From Promerops cafer (taxonomy: Eukaryota; Chordata; Aves; Passeriformes; Nectariniidae), in the NCBI GenBank assembly GCA_013398275.1, contig VZSE01008348.1:558001-622000 (forward strand): 64,000 nt of DNA, in the 5' to 3' direction. The notes below the pieces were generated by a model. It worked only from the letters and a program-made list of their open reading frames with translations. It did not search any database and was not told where the DNA came from. This document shows, piece after piece, positions 38,441 to 50,800 of the stretch. The translations under genes and the position numbers were made by a program. Position 1 is the first letter of the stretch, and each line of letters begins with the position of its first letter.

Positions 38441-41400
38441 AACTTAGTGAGAGATCAGGATTTGTGCTTATTCCTCTCCTCAGAGGATAAAGAAAACAGA
38501 GCCAGGTGAAAGCAAGCACTGGGCCTAGGTAGGGCATCCAGCTAACTAAGGGAATGCGTTAGATATGTTTTTCTGGAGCACATGGACACAAAGAAGTGCA
38601 GTCTGGCTGCAGGCCAGCACAACTCCATATGAGGACAAGATCATGCAGCCCAAGAGAGGAACTGGGCAGCGATCGCTGAAGCTTAACTTAGTCGAGTTGC
38701 AGAATGACTCCAGGCTCTAGGAAGAGTCCAAGCCACTGAGCAATTCACCAGTCAAGCTAACACCAGCAGCTGCAGATCCTTCCACATCAATGCAACAGGG
38801 TTTGCACTGGTATAAATCCTGTGCGTTGCTAGATGCAGACACAGGAAAATGAGAAAGGAAGAGAAACAAAGGGCAGAAACAGAGATGGCTCTAAAAGGGA
38901 ACTTTCTTATAGACCAATCCTGAGAGCAACAATCAGGCAGTGACACTAAGGCACAGCTATGCAGTTCATTGCTACGCAAGGTCACAGTTTACCTTCCCCC
39001 ACAACCGCCCGCAGTGGGAGGCTCATTGAGGAGTGATGGATGCAGAGCTGAGTTGACAGCCAAACCTGGGGGATCTGGCTGTTTCCCCGGGATGGATCTG
39101 ACATCCCTGGCTCTTAGGATGAAGACAAAGGGTGAAATATTATGATTGCCATTCCACAGAGCAGAACGAATAGCAGCATCATCAAGGCTATCTGCATGAC
39201 AGGGCACCCTTATCAGCTCCAGAATAGCAGTGTGCTATCCTGAAAAGCACGTCTAGCGAGGACAGAGCTATTTCAGTAGAACTGGGGTTTTATTTTTTTT
39301 TTTAGCAGTGTAACACCCTCCTGAATGCAGTGAACAGTGATGCAGCTACAAGCAATGTTTTTGACAGTTTAACACTCACTAGCTCAGAATCTCCTTCCCA
39401 CTTGCACGGCTGTGTTAGCTGGGGATATCAGCCCTTCCCTCTCCTCACCGACAGAGCTGGCCTGCTTCACCTGATTGAGACTTTCTGTGTGACCTGGGAC
39501 AAAATACTTAGGGTAGAGTTTTACCAGAGCCTTGCTGGCATGGGCAGGGTGTGCTTTTGCACCAGCTACAGTCACCACCTCCTTTTTTCCCACCCCACCG
39601 TGACAGCAGCAGGAGCACCAGCAAACATAGAAAATGCAGAAGATTTTGGTTTTGTCCTCACCATTTGGTCCAGCTCTGGCTCCTCTCCCCGGAGCCCCAA
39701 CTTTCAATGTGCTTATGCTGTTGAGAAGCCTCAAGGCAGCTCTGTTTGCTTCCTTATCCCAACCAGCATGGCTCTGCAAGGAAAACCTTCAGCAATACAT
39801 GGAGAATAGGAAAAAAGGCCATCTGTCACTACTACTCACTCTGTCTGAGGAAATAATTCAAGCAGCATCAGCAGAGATCTTTTGCTGCGTGACATGCATC
39901 TCCCACAGGGACTTTAGCTGACAGGATTATGTTGACCATGGCTTTTTGAATAGAGACAAAGTTTCCCAGAATTTGGGAACTGTCAGCCTGCAACAAGTAA
40001 GTGGCTGGTGTATCACTTATTTTAACATTAGTGGGAAAATGGGCTTTTAGAGCAGATGAAAAAAAGATTATGAATTGAGAGAGAACTGAAGAAATGGACT
40101 ACAAGCAACCCAATCCTTTCCTAAAGAAATCTCTGGGAAAGTACAGACTCTTAAGATAATTAGATGGCCCTCCCTTCACTTTAACATCTGAAGGTGTGTT
40201 CACACTCCCTACTCAGGGAGCTTAATTTAGGAGTTATAACTACTACACTCAAATTAGTCATGAGTGACTCAGACTGCTCAGACTTGATTCCTCAGACAAT
40301 GGAGAGATGGAGTTGTGACAGGCACTAGGATACAAGCAGTCTGAACATGGCCTTGGTTGCCTCACCTTCCTTCGATGTGTTCTCCTGACATCCCTCTGAA
40401 GAGGGAACTGCTATTTCCATCCGACACCACAGGAAAAGATGACTTCGTCTGGAGCAAGCTACCAACTTGCATGAAAAATGTCTCTTCCATCAGCTTATCT
40501 CAATTTTGCCAACATTTACTTTGGCCAAGAGCAGCAACTTTTTCCACACAAAATCCTCACCGAACTACTGCAACCATTATTCAGTATAATACTTGTTCAC
40601 TTATGAAAAAGTCATAAGCCCTCCTATACTGAGTACAGATATTTTAAGGGAAAAGGGAATTTAGATTTCTCAACAATGGGGATTTTAACATGTACTGCTT
40701 GCCAATATAATGAGCACATCCAAGAAAAATGACTCAAGTTTTCACGTTTGAAGCTAGGAAGTGTCTTGTCTACTAAACACGCCAGAGTTTTCCATGGCTG
40801 TGACTTGGCTTCAATTTTTGCTCTCCCTATATTATCTTGAATTAAATTGCAGGCACAATGCAACCTAAATACATATACACAAAGATATAAATTTTTTTCT
40901 TGGCATGCTCTGGAATTAAGGAATAGCGACCTTAGTTTTATTGACGCACTTCACACTGAATTTCTGGCATTTTAGCAGTTGACTCCCCATGAGAATGTTC
41001 TTTCAATCTCATTTAATCCCCAGCCCACCTCTCTTGACTGCAGAAAAGGAAATTCCAGTGTCTAAGAAATTATTCTTCTTCACAGGAAGTGTCAGACCAG
41101 GACTATGTGGAGGGACAAAGAGCTCTTCTGCTGACTCATCTTGGCAGCCAGATCAGGTCAGCTTTCTTAGCTCCAACACAGAGCTAGAAAAGGAGCTAAG
41201 AAAAGCTGGAATGTCTGGATGGAGAAACTAAAATAAAGAAAATATTAAAGGTCTCTTGCACAAGCCAGGTGAGGGGGGAAATGGTACTTCCAACTCTTTC
41301 TTCTTACAAATATTCAACAAATAAAAATTCAACATTCAAGACACTAAGATTTGCCTCTACAGAGAGCTTACACATGAAGCACTCAAGAAAAGCAAAGGTA

Positions 41401-41460
41401 CAAAACACTGTACACCTGAGAGCTCTCTCTAATCCTTTGCACATTTTTCTGGAAATCTGT
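38441..41460. other. Intergenic stretch, nothing recognised
   Basis: Includes a 159-codon open frame at 39330-39809 with no recognisable domain. No repeat was recognised. Confidence 0.6.
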
Positions 41461-41461
41461 A

Positions 41462-41934
41462 TCATTGAAGTGCTGGAGTGTATCCAAAGAAGGGCAACAT
41501 AGCTGTTGAAGGATCTGGAGCACAAATCTTTGGAGCAGTGTCTGAGGGAGCTGGGGGTGTGTAGCTGAGAAAAGGAGGCTCAGGGGGGACCTTGTCACTC
41601 TCTACAACTGCCTGAGAGGAGGGTGGAGCCACATAGGGGTCCGTCTCTCCTCCTATGTAACAAGTGACAGGAGAAGAGGAAACATCCTCCAGTTGTACCA
41701 GAGGAGGTTTAGACTGGACACTAGGAAAAATTTCTTCCCTGAAAAGGTTGTCAACCTCTGGAACAGACTGCCTAGGGAAGTGGTGGAGTCCCCATTCCTG
41801 CAGGTAGAACATACAGATGTGGCACATGGGGACAAGGTTTAGTGGTGGACTTGGCAGTCCTGGGTTAATGGCTGGGCTTGAGTATCTTAGAAGTCTCTTC
41901 CAACCTAAGTGATTCTATAATTCTATGAAGTCCA
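41462..41934 (+). mobile_element. CR1 3' fragment
   Basis: It runs from decayed ORF2 end text (GAGGGAGCTGGGGGTGTGTA) through CTTGTCACTCTCTACAACTG, GACTGGACACTAGGAAAAAT and AGTGGTGGAGTCCCCATTCC to the terminal TGATTCTATAATTCTATGA. It is sense on the plus strand and complete at the 3' end. Confidence 0.95.
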
Positions 41935-43640
41935 AGATATTTGTACTGAAAACTATTTTATTGCAGAACTGGGCGAGGGAAGGAACACTGAAGAGGAGTG
42001 AAGAGGCACTTAAATTTGTTCCAAATCTTCTGTCACAGGCTTCCTGTAAGTACCTTAGTGGCTTAGTTTTAGACACATTTATGCAACCAGTTCTTTCACT
42101 AAAGCAAGAGGTATTCCATTTCCAGAAGCAACAGTGGTTTTGAACACCTTAGGTTACTTGGGGGACTGGATCCTTGGGCCTTAAAGCCTGGATTCAGAGA
42201 TAAAGGTGTGAAACAATGTTTTACTGATTTACTTATGGACCTTTGTGGAACCTTATCTCAGCCATGAGCTGGATTGGTTGCCAGTATGCAAGGCAACATC
42301 AACACAAACTAATAAGAAAGATGAGTGAGTACACAAAAATAATCTAAGCACTCAGATGAAGTAAAGAAATTCCCACTATAGAACCTGGTTCCTTCTGTTG
42401 TTTTTGCACACAGCTGTATGAATGGCCGTGCACTCCCAAGAAAGCCTGAGGAAAGGAAAAACAGCCTGAATATTCATGGAAGTCTGTATTCTCATGAACA
42501 TTTGCACCTGAATACCATGTCCTGCCATCTCTGAATGCTCTTTTTGAGCATGGGATTAGAACTGTGCTGAATGGCATTTAAGAGACCCAATGCACAGCAT
42601 GAAGTTTCTCTTTGCAGAGAATCCATAGTACTGGATCCTGATTTTTTGTGGAAGAGCACCTTTTCAGGAAATCCTTGACAGGTGCTTCTAGCCTTTTAGT
42701 ATCTAATTAGGATTTTAATCTTGTTGGAATAGTACTACCTGATTTCATCTACCCCTGAAGCACCACAGGCAGTTCCAGTATTATAAAAATAACAACTCCT
42801 CTGATCTATATGTAACCTGTATTATGTGTCCTGAAACTTCTATCGATTTGTGGATGCAAAAATAAAGTCTTTTTCAGACGTCATATCTTGCTGCCACAGC
42901 ATAATGTCAAAAGGACTCAGGAAACATTTGTTAATACAAGGTTTTGTACTCAAAGAGACAGGGTGTCAAAATCGTAACATTCAAAGATTAAGAAAACATT
43001 TTGGGTATAAACAATTAGTGGAAATACCTCAATCATTTCACTGGGAAGTATGATTCATTCTTGTTAAAATAAATTTGCTACTAGTAAATCTATTGCTAAA
43101 TCTTAACTGAAATTTACTTTTTACTGAAATGCAACTTTTAGAAATGGGTATTGCATCCTATTTCTTTGGGCAAAGCTGGGACTGGGAACACTTCTGGGAA
43201 AATATCTGGATTCATTGCCAGATGCTAAAATGACAGGCTGAGACACAGGTTAACTCACATTCTATTTCTGTGGCCAATGGAGTTAAATCTAGCCTTGCTT
43301 CTTTTAAGAACTCTCATCACAAAATTTATTTGCAGGTGAAAATTGGTCTTTCTTTCCATTTTGATGAATAGATTATAATAAGATTTTATTCACCTTTTTT
43401 TTTTTGTGGAGCTTTCCTGTGTTACCAATTATAAAACAAGAAGTTTTCTGATTTTCACAGAAGAGATGCAGTTGTAATATTGTGCAGTATTACAAATGCA
43501 TCTTACTCTGTTTAAGATCAGAAATGAGCAAATTTAAGCCACAAAAGCAGGCTCTTTCCGTATTTTTGATGAATGTAGCAGCTATTTTGAGTATTTTATA
43601 TTTACCAAAGTGAACATGTGAAATGTAATTCCAGGTGAAG
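41935..43640. other. Intergenic stretch, nothing recognised
   Basis: AT-rich unique-looking DNA without clear repeats or coding exons. Confidence 0.6.
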
Positions 43641-43649
43641 CATTTGAAT

Positions 43650-44735
43650 GGACACAGAATGGATGAGCTGGGAAGGGATCTCCAGATATCACCTGGTCCA
43701 ACCCTCCTGCTCATACAGGGCCACCTAGACCCAGTTACCCAGGACCATGTCCAGTTGGCTTTTGAATATCTCCAAGGATGATGACTCCACAACCGGTCTG
43801 GCCAAGATATGACAGTGCTCAGTCATCTTGACAGTAAAAAATGCTTCCTGATGTTCAGAGGGAGCCTCCTGCATGTGTTTCTGCCCACTGCCCTTAGTCC
43901 TGTCACTGTGATCCGCTGCAAAGACCCTGGCTCCATATTCCTCTCACCCTCCCTTCAGGTGTCTTATATGCACTCACCAAATTCCCCTGAGCCTTCTCTT
44001 TTCCAGGCTGAACAGTCCGAGCTTTCCCAGCCTTGCCTCATAGGGAAGATGCTTCACCCTTAATCATCTTTGTGGCCCTTCTTCAGTCTCTCTCCAGAGT
44101 GTCTCTGTGTCATTTGTACCAAGGAGTCCAGGACTGGACTCAGCAGTCCAACTGTGGCCCCACCAGGGCTGAGTAAAGGCAAAGGATCCATTAACCTGCT
44201 GGCAGTATTTTGGCTAACGCAGCCACTGGTACCATTCACTTTCTTTGCTGCAAGGGCACATTGTTGGCTCAGTTCACCTTGTTGTCCACCAGGACCCACA
44301 GGCTCCTTTCGGCCAAGCTGCTTCCCAGATGGATAGCCCTCAGCCTGTTCAGATAGATGGGGTTGTTTCTCAACAACTGCAGGACTTTGCACTTCTCCTT
44401 TTTGAATGTCTCAAGTTTCCCATCAGCCCATTTCTCCAACTCGTTGTGGTCCCTGTGGGTGGCAGCACAACTCTCTGGCATATCAGCCAATCTTTTCAAG
44501 TTTGTGTCAGCTGCAGACTCGCTAAAGGTACACTGCACCATCATCCAGAGCGTTTATGAGGATGTTAAAGAGGACTGGAGCCAGTACTGACCCTGGAGTA
44601 CAGTGCTGGTTACTGGCCTCCAAGTAAACTTCATGCCACTGACCTCCCTTTGGGCCTGGCCACTCATCCAGTTTTCAGTCCACCTCACTGTCTGCTCTTA
44701 CCACAACCTGTCTATTAGGATCTTATGATGTTCCC
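43650..44735 (-). mobile_element. CR1 LINE fragment, about 1.1 kb
   Basis: Antisense CR1 text from the 3' end (AGCTGGGAAGGGATCTCCAG, GGTCCAACCCTCCTGCTCAT) through ORF2-derived sequence. The minus-strand frame includes NELEKWADGKLETFKKEKCK and then RSLWVLVDNKVN. Several frameshifts mean the ORF is broken. It is 5' truncated around 44735. Confidence 0.92.
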
Positions 44736-45279
44736 AACACTAGATCTACAGTTAATTACTGACTTGTCCTATTACTGCCTTCTCCTTTTCACTCCCTTTC
44801 CTCTCACCAGCAAGGTATCATCCACCACCTGGGCCCCCATGCTCATCTAGCTTCTCTTCAACTAGGAGGGCAATGAACCTGTTTTGCAGCTGTAAACCCA
44901 TAGGTGTGGCAAGACCATTCCTCTTGATGCCAGAAGTCATGAGCTTCCATCCATCCTTTTCTCCAGAGGTTTTGCTTACCTTGATACTGCAAGGCAGACA
45001 CTGCCATCTTCTCTGTTACAGACGGGGTCCGAGGCTCTTCAAGCTGTTAAGACTCAGAGAAGATCCTGTCTCCCTTTTGTGTTCCCTGATGTGCCACCTG
45101 CTCACTGCCTCCTGAACTCATCCAGCTGGCAGCACTGCTTCTCCAAGACAGCACACCTCTGAAAAGACAGAGAGCCTTTTTTCTTAGCCTCAGACAGAGG
45201 TCACAGGCAATCCCTGCAACCTGGGACTTGGAAGGGCTGCATCAGACATGGGAATCCCAGGCTGTGTGGAAGCTGTATG
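44736..45279. other. Unassigned stretch between CR1 and LTR
   Basis: About 540 bp lying between two transposons. No family was recognised. It may be older transposon sequence or part of the LTR's 5' flank. Confidence 0.5.
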
Positions 45280-45620
45280 GGTTTGCATGGCAAGATTCTG
45301 GCAGCAGGGGGCTACAGGAGTGGCTTCCACGGGAAGATGCCAGAAGCTTCCCCCCTTTCTGACAGATCCAATGCCAGCTGGGTCCAAGATGGACTCACAG
45401 CTGGCCAAGATCAAGCCCAGCAAAGACTGTGGTAGACCCCCTGGGATAACAGATTAAGAAGGGGTGGGGGGAAGAACTGCACCATTGCAGCCAGAGAGAG
45501 GTGAGAACATGAGAGAAACAGCCCCACAGACACCAAGGTCAGTGGAGGGGCAGGAGGTGCTCCTGGCACTGGAACAGAGATTCCCCTGTAGCCCCTGGTG
45601 CAGCCCATGGCGAGGCAGCT

Positions 45621-45929
45621 GTGCCCCTGCAGCCTGTGGGGATCCATGGGGGAGCAGAGATCCACCCGCAGCCTGTGAAGGACCCCACCCAGAGCACGTG
45701 GATGCCCCAAAGGAGGCTGTGGCCCAGAACAGCTGCCATGGGAACCCACGCTGGAGCTGTCTGTTCCTGAAGGACTGCATCCAGTGTAAGGGATCCATGC
45801 AGGAGCAGGCCATGAAGAACTGCAGCCTATGGAAAGGAGTCACACTCGAGAAGTTCTGGAGAACTGCCTCCCAAGGGAGGGACCCACACTGGAGCAGGGA
45901 AAGAAGGAGGAGTCCTTCCCCTGAGGAAN
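45621..45929 (+). repeat. Duplicated LTR segment, copy 1
   Basis: It starts GTGCCCCTGCAGCCTGTGGG and ends CCTTCCCCTGAGGAA, directly before an N. It appears base-for-base the same as the segment directly after the N. Confidence 0.9.
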
Positions 45930-45930
45930 G

Positions 45931-46238
45931 TGCCCCTGCAGCCTGTGGGGATCCATGGGGGAGCAGAGATCCACCCGCAGCCTGTGAAGGACCCCACCCA
46001 GAGCACGTGGATGCCCCAAAGGAGGCTGTGGCCCAGAACAGCTGCCATGGGAACCCACGCTGGAGCTGTCTGTTCCTGAAGGACTGCATCCAGTGTAAGG
46101 GATCCATGCAGGAGCAGGCCATGAAGAACTGCAGCCTATGGAAAGGAGTCACACTCGAGAAGTTCTGGAGAACTGCCTCCCAAGGGAGGGACCCACACTG
46201 GAGCAGGGAAAGAAGGAGGAGTCCTTCCCCTGAGGAAA
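45931..46238 (+). repeat. Duplicated LTR segment, copy 2
   Basis: Same start and end text as copy 1, without visible substitutions. It is followed by AAAGGAGCAGCAGAGAC, the normal continuation of the LTR. Confidence 0.9.
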
Positions 46239-46455
46239 AAGGAGCAGCAGAGACAACATGTGAGGAACTGACCACAGCCCTCATTCCTTATCCCTTTGTG
46301 CTGCTGGGGAAACAAGGCAGAGCAAATTGGGAAAAAGTCAAGCCTAGAAAGAAGGGAGGAGTGGGAGGAAGGTGTTTTAGGATTTAGGTTTTATTTCTCA
46401 TTACCCTTCTCAGATTTGAGGAGATTTCAAAGGGAAACAATAAAATTGCACTCTA

Positions 46456-47590
46456 ATCTCCCGAGGTTTACACCATAATGCTGAGAAGGTTGGAAAGTTC
46501 TACCCAATACTGTCGTGTGACAGCAAGGCCAAAAGGAAGGAAAACATGGGCCACAGAATTAAGACAGATGCAGTAAATCCTAAGGTGAAAGGCTTTGAGA
46601 AAGCTGTATTTGAAAATTTCAGAATTAGGTAATTTCTAAAAATATTTAAATAAAATCATTTATGCAAACACATTAACCTTTTAACACAAAACACTTTTCC
46701 TGAAAAGCCAAAACCAAAACACAAACATTCCGTATGAAGATATTTTTTTTACAATAAAAATTCTTCTAGGAAGTATATTAAATATGACAAGAGGGGAAAA
46801 ATAGCATCTCACAATGTATATTCAAGGGCATCACATTTTAGAACAATGTCTTTAGCCGTTTATAAATGATTCACGAAGAAATTAAATATGCTATTCCATA
46901 AGAGAATAATCTAATTTACAGTTTAGATGTAAGGCTTCACTATAACATCTCAAACCCTTCACCTGGATCTTTGCTTACCCAAGCTGAGCGATCTGTATTT
47001 ACTCTCTTACCAAAGTAACAGAGCATGGTGGTCCTCAAACACACAGGTAGTGTTCAGGTTTACGTTTTAAGGTTCAACAAAAAAGTATTACTAGAAAATA
47101 TTCTATTTTTTTTTTTGGTCACAATAAAAGCAAATGAAAAGCTAGAAGAAACAGATAAGTTGTATTTGTTGGTCTAAGACTGAGGGAATGGATTAACCCA
47201 CACCTTGCAAAAAAAAAAGAGTATCTAGCTGCTAGTTCTGCCATTGTATTGTTAGTCATTGTACACAACTGGGACACCACAACTCCAAATCACAGACTAG
47301 AAACACAGCGCATCCTTTAAAGAAATTACATAATTTCTGTGAGAAAAAGGCTGGGGGGTAAAAATCATGAGAACTACCCATCTCCACAGCTATCATATGC
47401 GTAAGAACTATTTGCCTTACAGAGCTCCAGTTTATTCAAAATACTGAATGTAATACTGACAACAGCAATATCCCTAGTCTCCTTATGCATCAAGTACAAA
47501 TCACAGAAAAACCCTGCCTCATTTTCAACCACAAAACAATGCCAGAAAACTCTTATTTGGACAGCAACACATTTACCTGGTGTTGCAGTT
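46456..47590. other. SPRYD7 3' flank, possibly 3' UTR
   Basis: AT-rich DNA downstream of SPRYD7. Part of it may be its 3' UTR if the proximal poly(A) signals are skipped. No gene or repeat was recognised. Confidence 0.5.
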
Positions 47591-47596
47591 AACATA

Positions 47597-47602
47597 TTTA
47601 TT
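47597..47602 (-). terminator. Candidate poly(A) signal for SPRYD7
   Basis: AATAAA on the minus strand about 125 nt after the stop codon. A second AATAAA lies at 47431-47436. Either or both could end the transcript, or a more distal site could be used. The assignment is by motif and position only. Confidence 0.35.
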
Positions 47603-47726
47603 CTGCAGACAACAGTCAAAAGTACTTACTGAAAAATACAGATATATTTCCTAAAAGTAAAGTGAGGTTTCAAGATGACAAAGCTTTTATAACAGTGCAG
47701 GGTGCAAATTTGCAGTATGAAGACAT

Positions 47727-47824
47727 TCAGAAGATTTGCTGCTCAAAGAGGATCTTTTCAAACCCAGGTGGAGGTGTATGATAAAATTCACTGAACTGAC
47801 AATCCAAAATGGCACTGTCATCAA
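47727..47824 (-). CDS. SPRYD7: SPRYD7 terminal coding exon 5 (residues 165-196)
   Basis: The acceptor reads CTGCAG. It completes the split Val165 codon and encodes DDSAILDCQFSEFYHTPPPG and then FEKILFEQQIF, followed by TGA at 47729-47727. This matches the conserved SPRYD7 C-terminus. The 3' UTR must extend leftwards from here. Confidence 0.97.
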
Positions 47825-50800
47825 CTGCAGAAGAGAACCAAAAAGAAGGAATTAGAGAAGGAATACTTACAGTTTGATCCTCTTTTACACCATCTTAATA
47901 GACTGTAGACTGTGCTCAAACCACAAAGAATTTCTTCAATACATCCACTACATATACACAATTAAAATAAATCTCTTCAATGAATTTGGTAAGGCCTTAT
48001 GCCAGGAGAGCAAACCATCTCTTTCTTTTCTGCTGTTTACTCAGTAGTGGTTCCTTGGTGAAGTCAATGAGAATGTCTGATTTCACTGGGCATGTTAGCA
48101 GAGCTTCAGGCTATTGATTCCAAATTTTCTATTCCATTTCTCCAGAAATCTACAAATTAAGGATGCTACCAGATAAACAGGGATGTCACCTCTTCACGTG
48201 TATATTTTTCTGTTCCTAATTCTGCTGGAGTTTCAGCTGTCTACAGTGGATTTTTGGAGGTTTACAAGGTTTCATATATCTGCAGTGGTCGGTATCAAAC
48301 CATCAGTTTTAGCATATGATCCAAAGAGAGCTTCTTTGACTGCTTCTTGAAGTTGGAAGTTAATGTGGTTATTTTTTTACAGAACTTCTCCCAGTTTTTG
48401 ACCCCCTGCATAATCTACCCACCTACCACAGTACTTTCAATGTAGAATATAAAAAAGAAACTGCTGAGTATTTTCAGAGCAACGCTTTTGTGTACTTCAC
48501 CAGCAAACTGAAACACCCACCTAGTCAGAAAAGCAAGGTCTCTTTCAAAGACAACTTCTGAGATGAACCTGGCACACTATCAACATTAGTTCAAACAAGA
48601 AAAACTTAATCTCCATATTTTGGAATTTAGCTATCTCAGAGACAAGGTCGGAATTTTTCCTTCCTAGGCTTTGTGAAAACTCCTGTAAGTGTTTTTGTAC
48701 AGTTCTCTAGTACTTATGCAGCGTTTATGTCTTGCTTCCATTAAAGTGCCTGAGATACAGCTGCTGTAGAGAATAACCTTTAAGTCCATTTTTTTGTTTT
48801 ATGTTCTCAAGCTTGACACTGTGTTTGCCTGATCTATCACGTTCCTTTTAAAAAGGTATCTATAGTTCTAGTCTGAGTAGGATAAACGTTTGAGAAACTC
48901 TCTTCTGTATGGCCAAATCCTTTCACAGGACTAGAAGTTCACATTAAATTAAGGACCCTTGAAGTTTATACCAAGTAAGTAGCGTACAAAAACAACCTGC
49001 AGACTTCTAGTTATAGCTATACGTAGAAGATATGATAATTATGATGAAATTATGCCCACTTGTGGAAGAAGACAAAAAGAGCCCGGCAATAGAAGGTCAC
49101 TGCATTCCCCAGGCATAGAATTTCTTTAGTCAGAGAAAAAAGATTAACAGTAGGCTACCATGCCACCAAGTATTTTCTGAAAGCAACCTTCATTCTTCAT
49201 GCTGTGTAAGACCCCTTCCAAAACACAGGAAGATGCAGCCACACAGTAACTCTGCTGCTGCTGCTCATCAAGATTTTGCTCGAGGAGATCCCGCGGAGCT
49301 GCCACAGCATTTTAGCAGCGCCATCACGTGGCTGACGGGCACATCACAACTTGACCATACAAAACGATCCCACCCTTACGGCCTGGAAGCAATTCACCAG
49401 CTACATTTACAGACTTCAAAGACTCGTCAACACATCGGGAGTGTTTTCTTCCTGTTCATAAAATTCCGTATCAATCAAAACGTATCAAGATATAAATGGG
49501 AACATGCCAACAGTTCACTAGGAACCCACTATGAATTAAAAATTATCCCCATCATGTAGCTAAGGGTTATCCTTAAGACCAAAATGATTTTGGCTACTAC
49601 TTAGATGAGGCTCAGATAAACTGAAGATGAAGCTCCTGGAGCCGGTCCAGAGGATGGTGACAAAGATGATGAAGGGACTGGAGCATCTCTCCTATGAGAA
49701 AAGGCTGAGGGAGCTGGGCCTGTTCAGTCTCGAGAAGAGATGCCTGAGAGGGACCTCATCAGTGTCTATGAGTATCTGAAGGGAGGGTGCCAAGAGGGTG
49801 GATCCAGGCACTGCTCGGTGGTGCCGAGCAACAGGACAAGCAGCAAAACTAGAGAGGAAGTTCAAGAAAACACACAAACACACAAACAACACAAACAACA
49901 CACAACAAAACACACAAACAACAATTCTATTGCTATGTAACACTGAAGGCATTTATGCAGTGTGTGAAATTAAAAGGCAGAAATATCAAGCTGCATAGAT
50001 AAATCAGATGAACCCACAAGTCTGCCATCTGCTTACTTTTTTTTTTTTACCTGGCAACTTTTAGACTGAGTGCAGCAACTCCCCAGCTTGCTGGATGTGG
50101 ACACTGTAAGCAATCAGTAAGCAGTGTTTTTTTTTCCTATTATGCAGCATTAAAAATGAGGAGAAAATATTCTTTTGTAATTTCCTAGGTTTGTATTTTC
50201 ATGTAATTAATTGTTGTAGCTGCCAGGAACAGATGATTGATGTGTGTTCCATTTAAGTGAGAAGAATACACAGCTCACAAAACAGAACTGGAATGAAAAT
50301 ATTTTCCATAATGTGAAACAGTTTGAAAATCTCTGACTTACCATAGACCACTGGATAGACAGTCCCCCTGATTCCTGAAGCTGGACAATGCATGTTCTTG
50401 CCATTTAAATATACATTTAATTCTACATGGTCATATGTAATGCCCTACAAAGTACAGAAAGTTAACAAAAAAAAAAGCATCAACAAGTTTATATGCATAA
50501 AACTGCTACTTAACTTGGCTTTCTTAGCCACACGCGGATTTTAACACCATTATGCAAACCACAGCATTCTCGAAAATCTCACTTGACATATTCCTGCCAA
50601 GGACTAGAAGTTAATAAATGACCAGTAACATCTGTATTTTGAAATACTCAGGATTCCTTAATGCCCATTCAACTGGGATGCAGCACAGTACTGCACAATA
50701 CACTTTGCATCTTACTGAGTTTACAGAACAAATTTCCAAACTTTACTACGTTAAAGAAACGTAAGATGTTAAATGATTTTGAGTATGAGGTGGTTTGCAA

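Larger units (their letters stand above)
45280..46455 (+). mobile_element. ERVL-like solo LTR with an internal duplication
   Basis: It opens with GGCAAGATTCTGGCAGCAGG and passes the repeated GGACCCACACTGGAGCAGG-type units. It ends in GGTTTTATTTCTCATTACCC and an AATAAAATTG region. It is the same family as 22770-23147. Long open frames inside it are by-products of its CpG-poor, GGA/GCA-rich internal repeats and contain no retroviral domains. A segment of about 309 bp appears twice around an N at 45930. Confidence 0.85.
47825..50341 (-). other. SPRYD7 intron 4
   Basis: A 2517-bp GT-AG intron. It contains a CpG-rich patch near 49250-49450, a plus-oriented CR1 3' fragment at 49625-49860 and an A/C-rich simple repeat directly after it. 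Nothing else was recognised. Confidence 0.9.

Noticed and set aside
39330..39809. 159-codon plus-strand frame in intergenic DNA
   Set aside because: No domain, no splice context or promoter, and a minus-strand frame of similar length overlaps it. Chance is the simplest explanation.
45464..46387. 307-codon plus-strand frame and a 276-codon minus-strand frame
   Set aside because: They lie within an LTR, repeat the same text twice because of the duplication, and have no retroviral domain.
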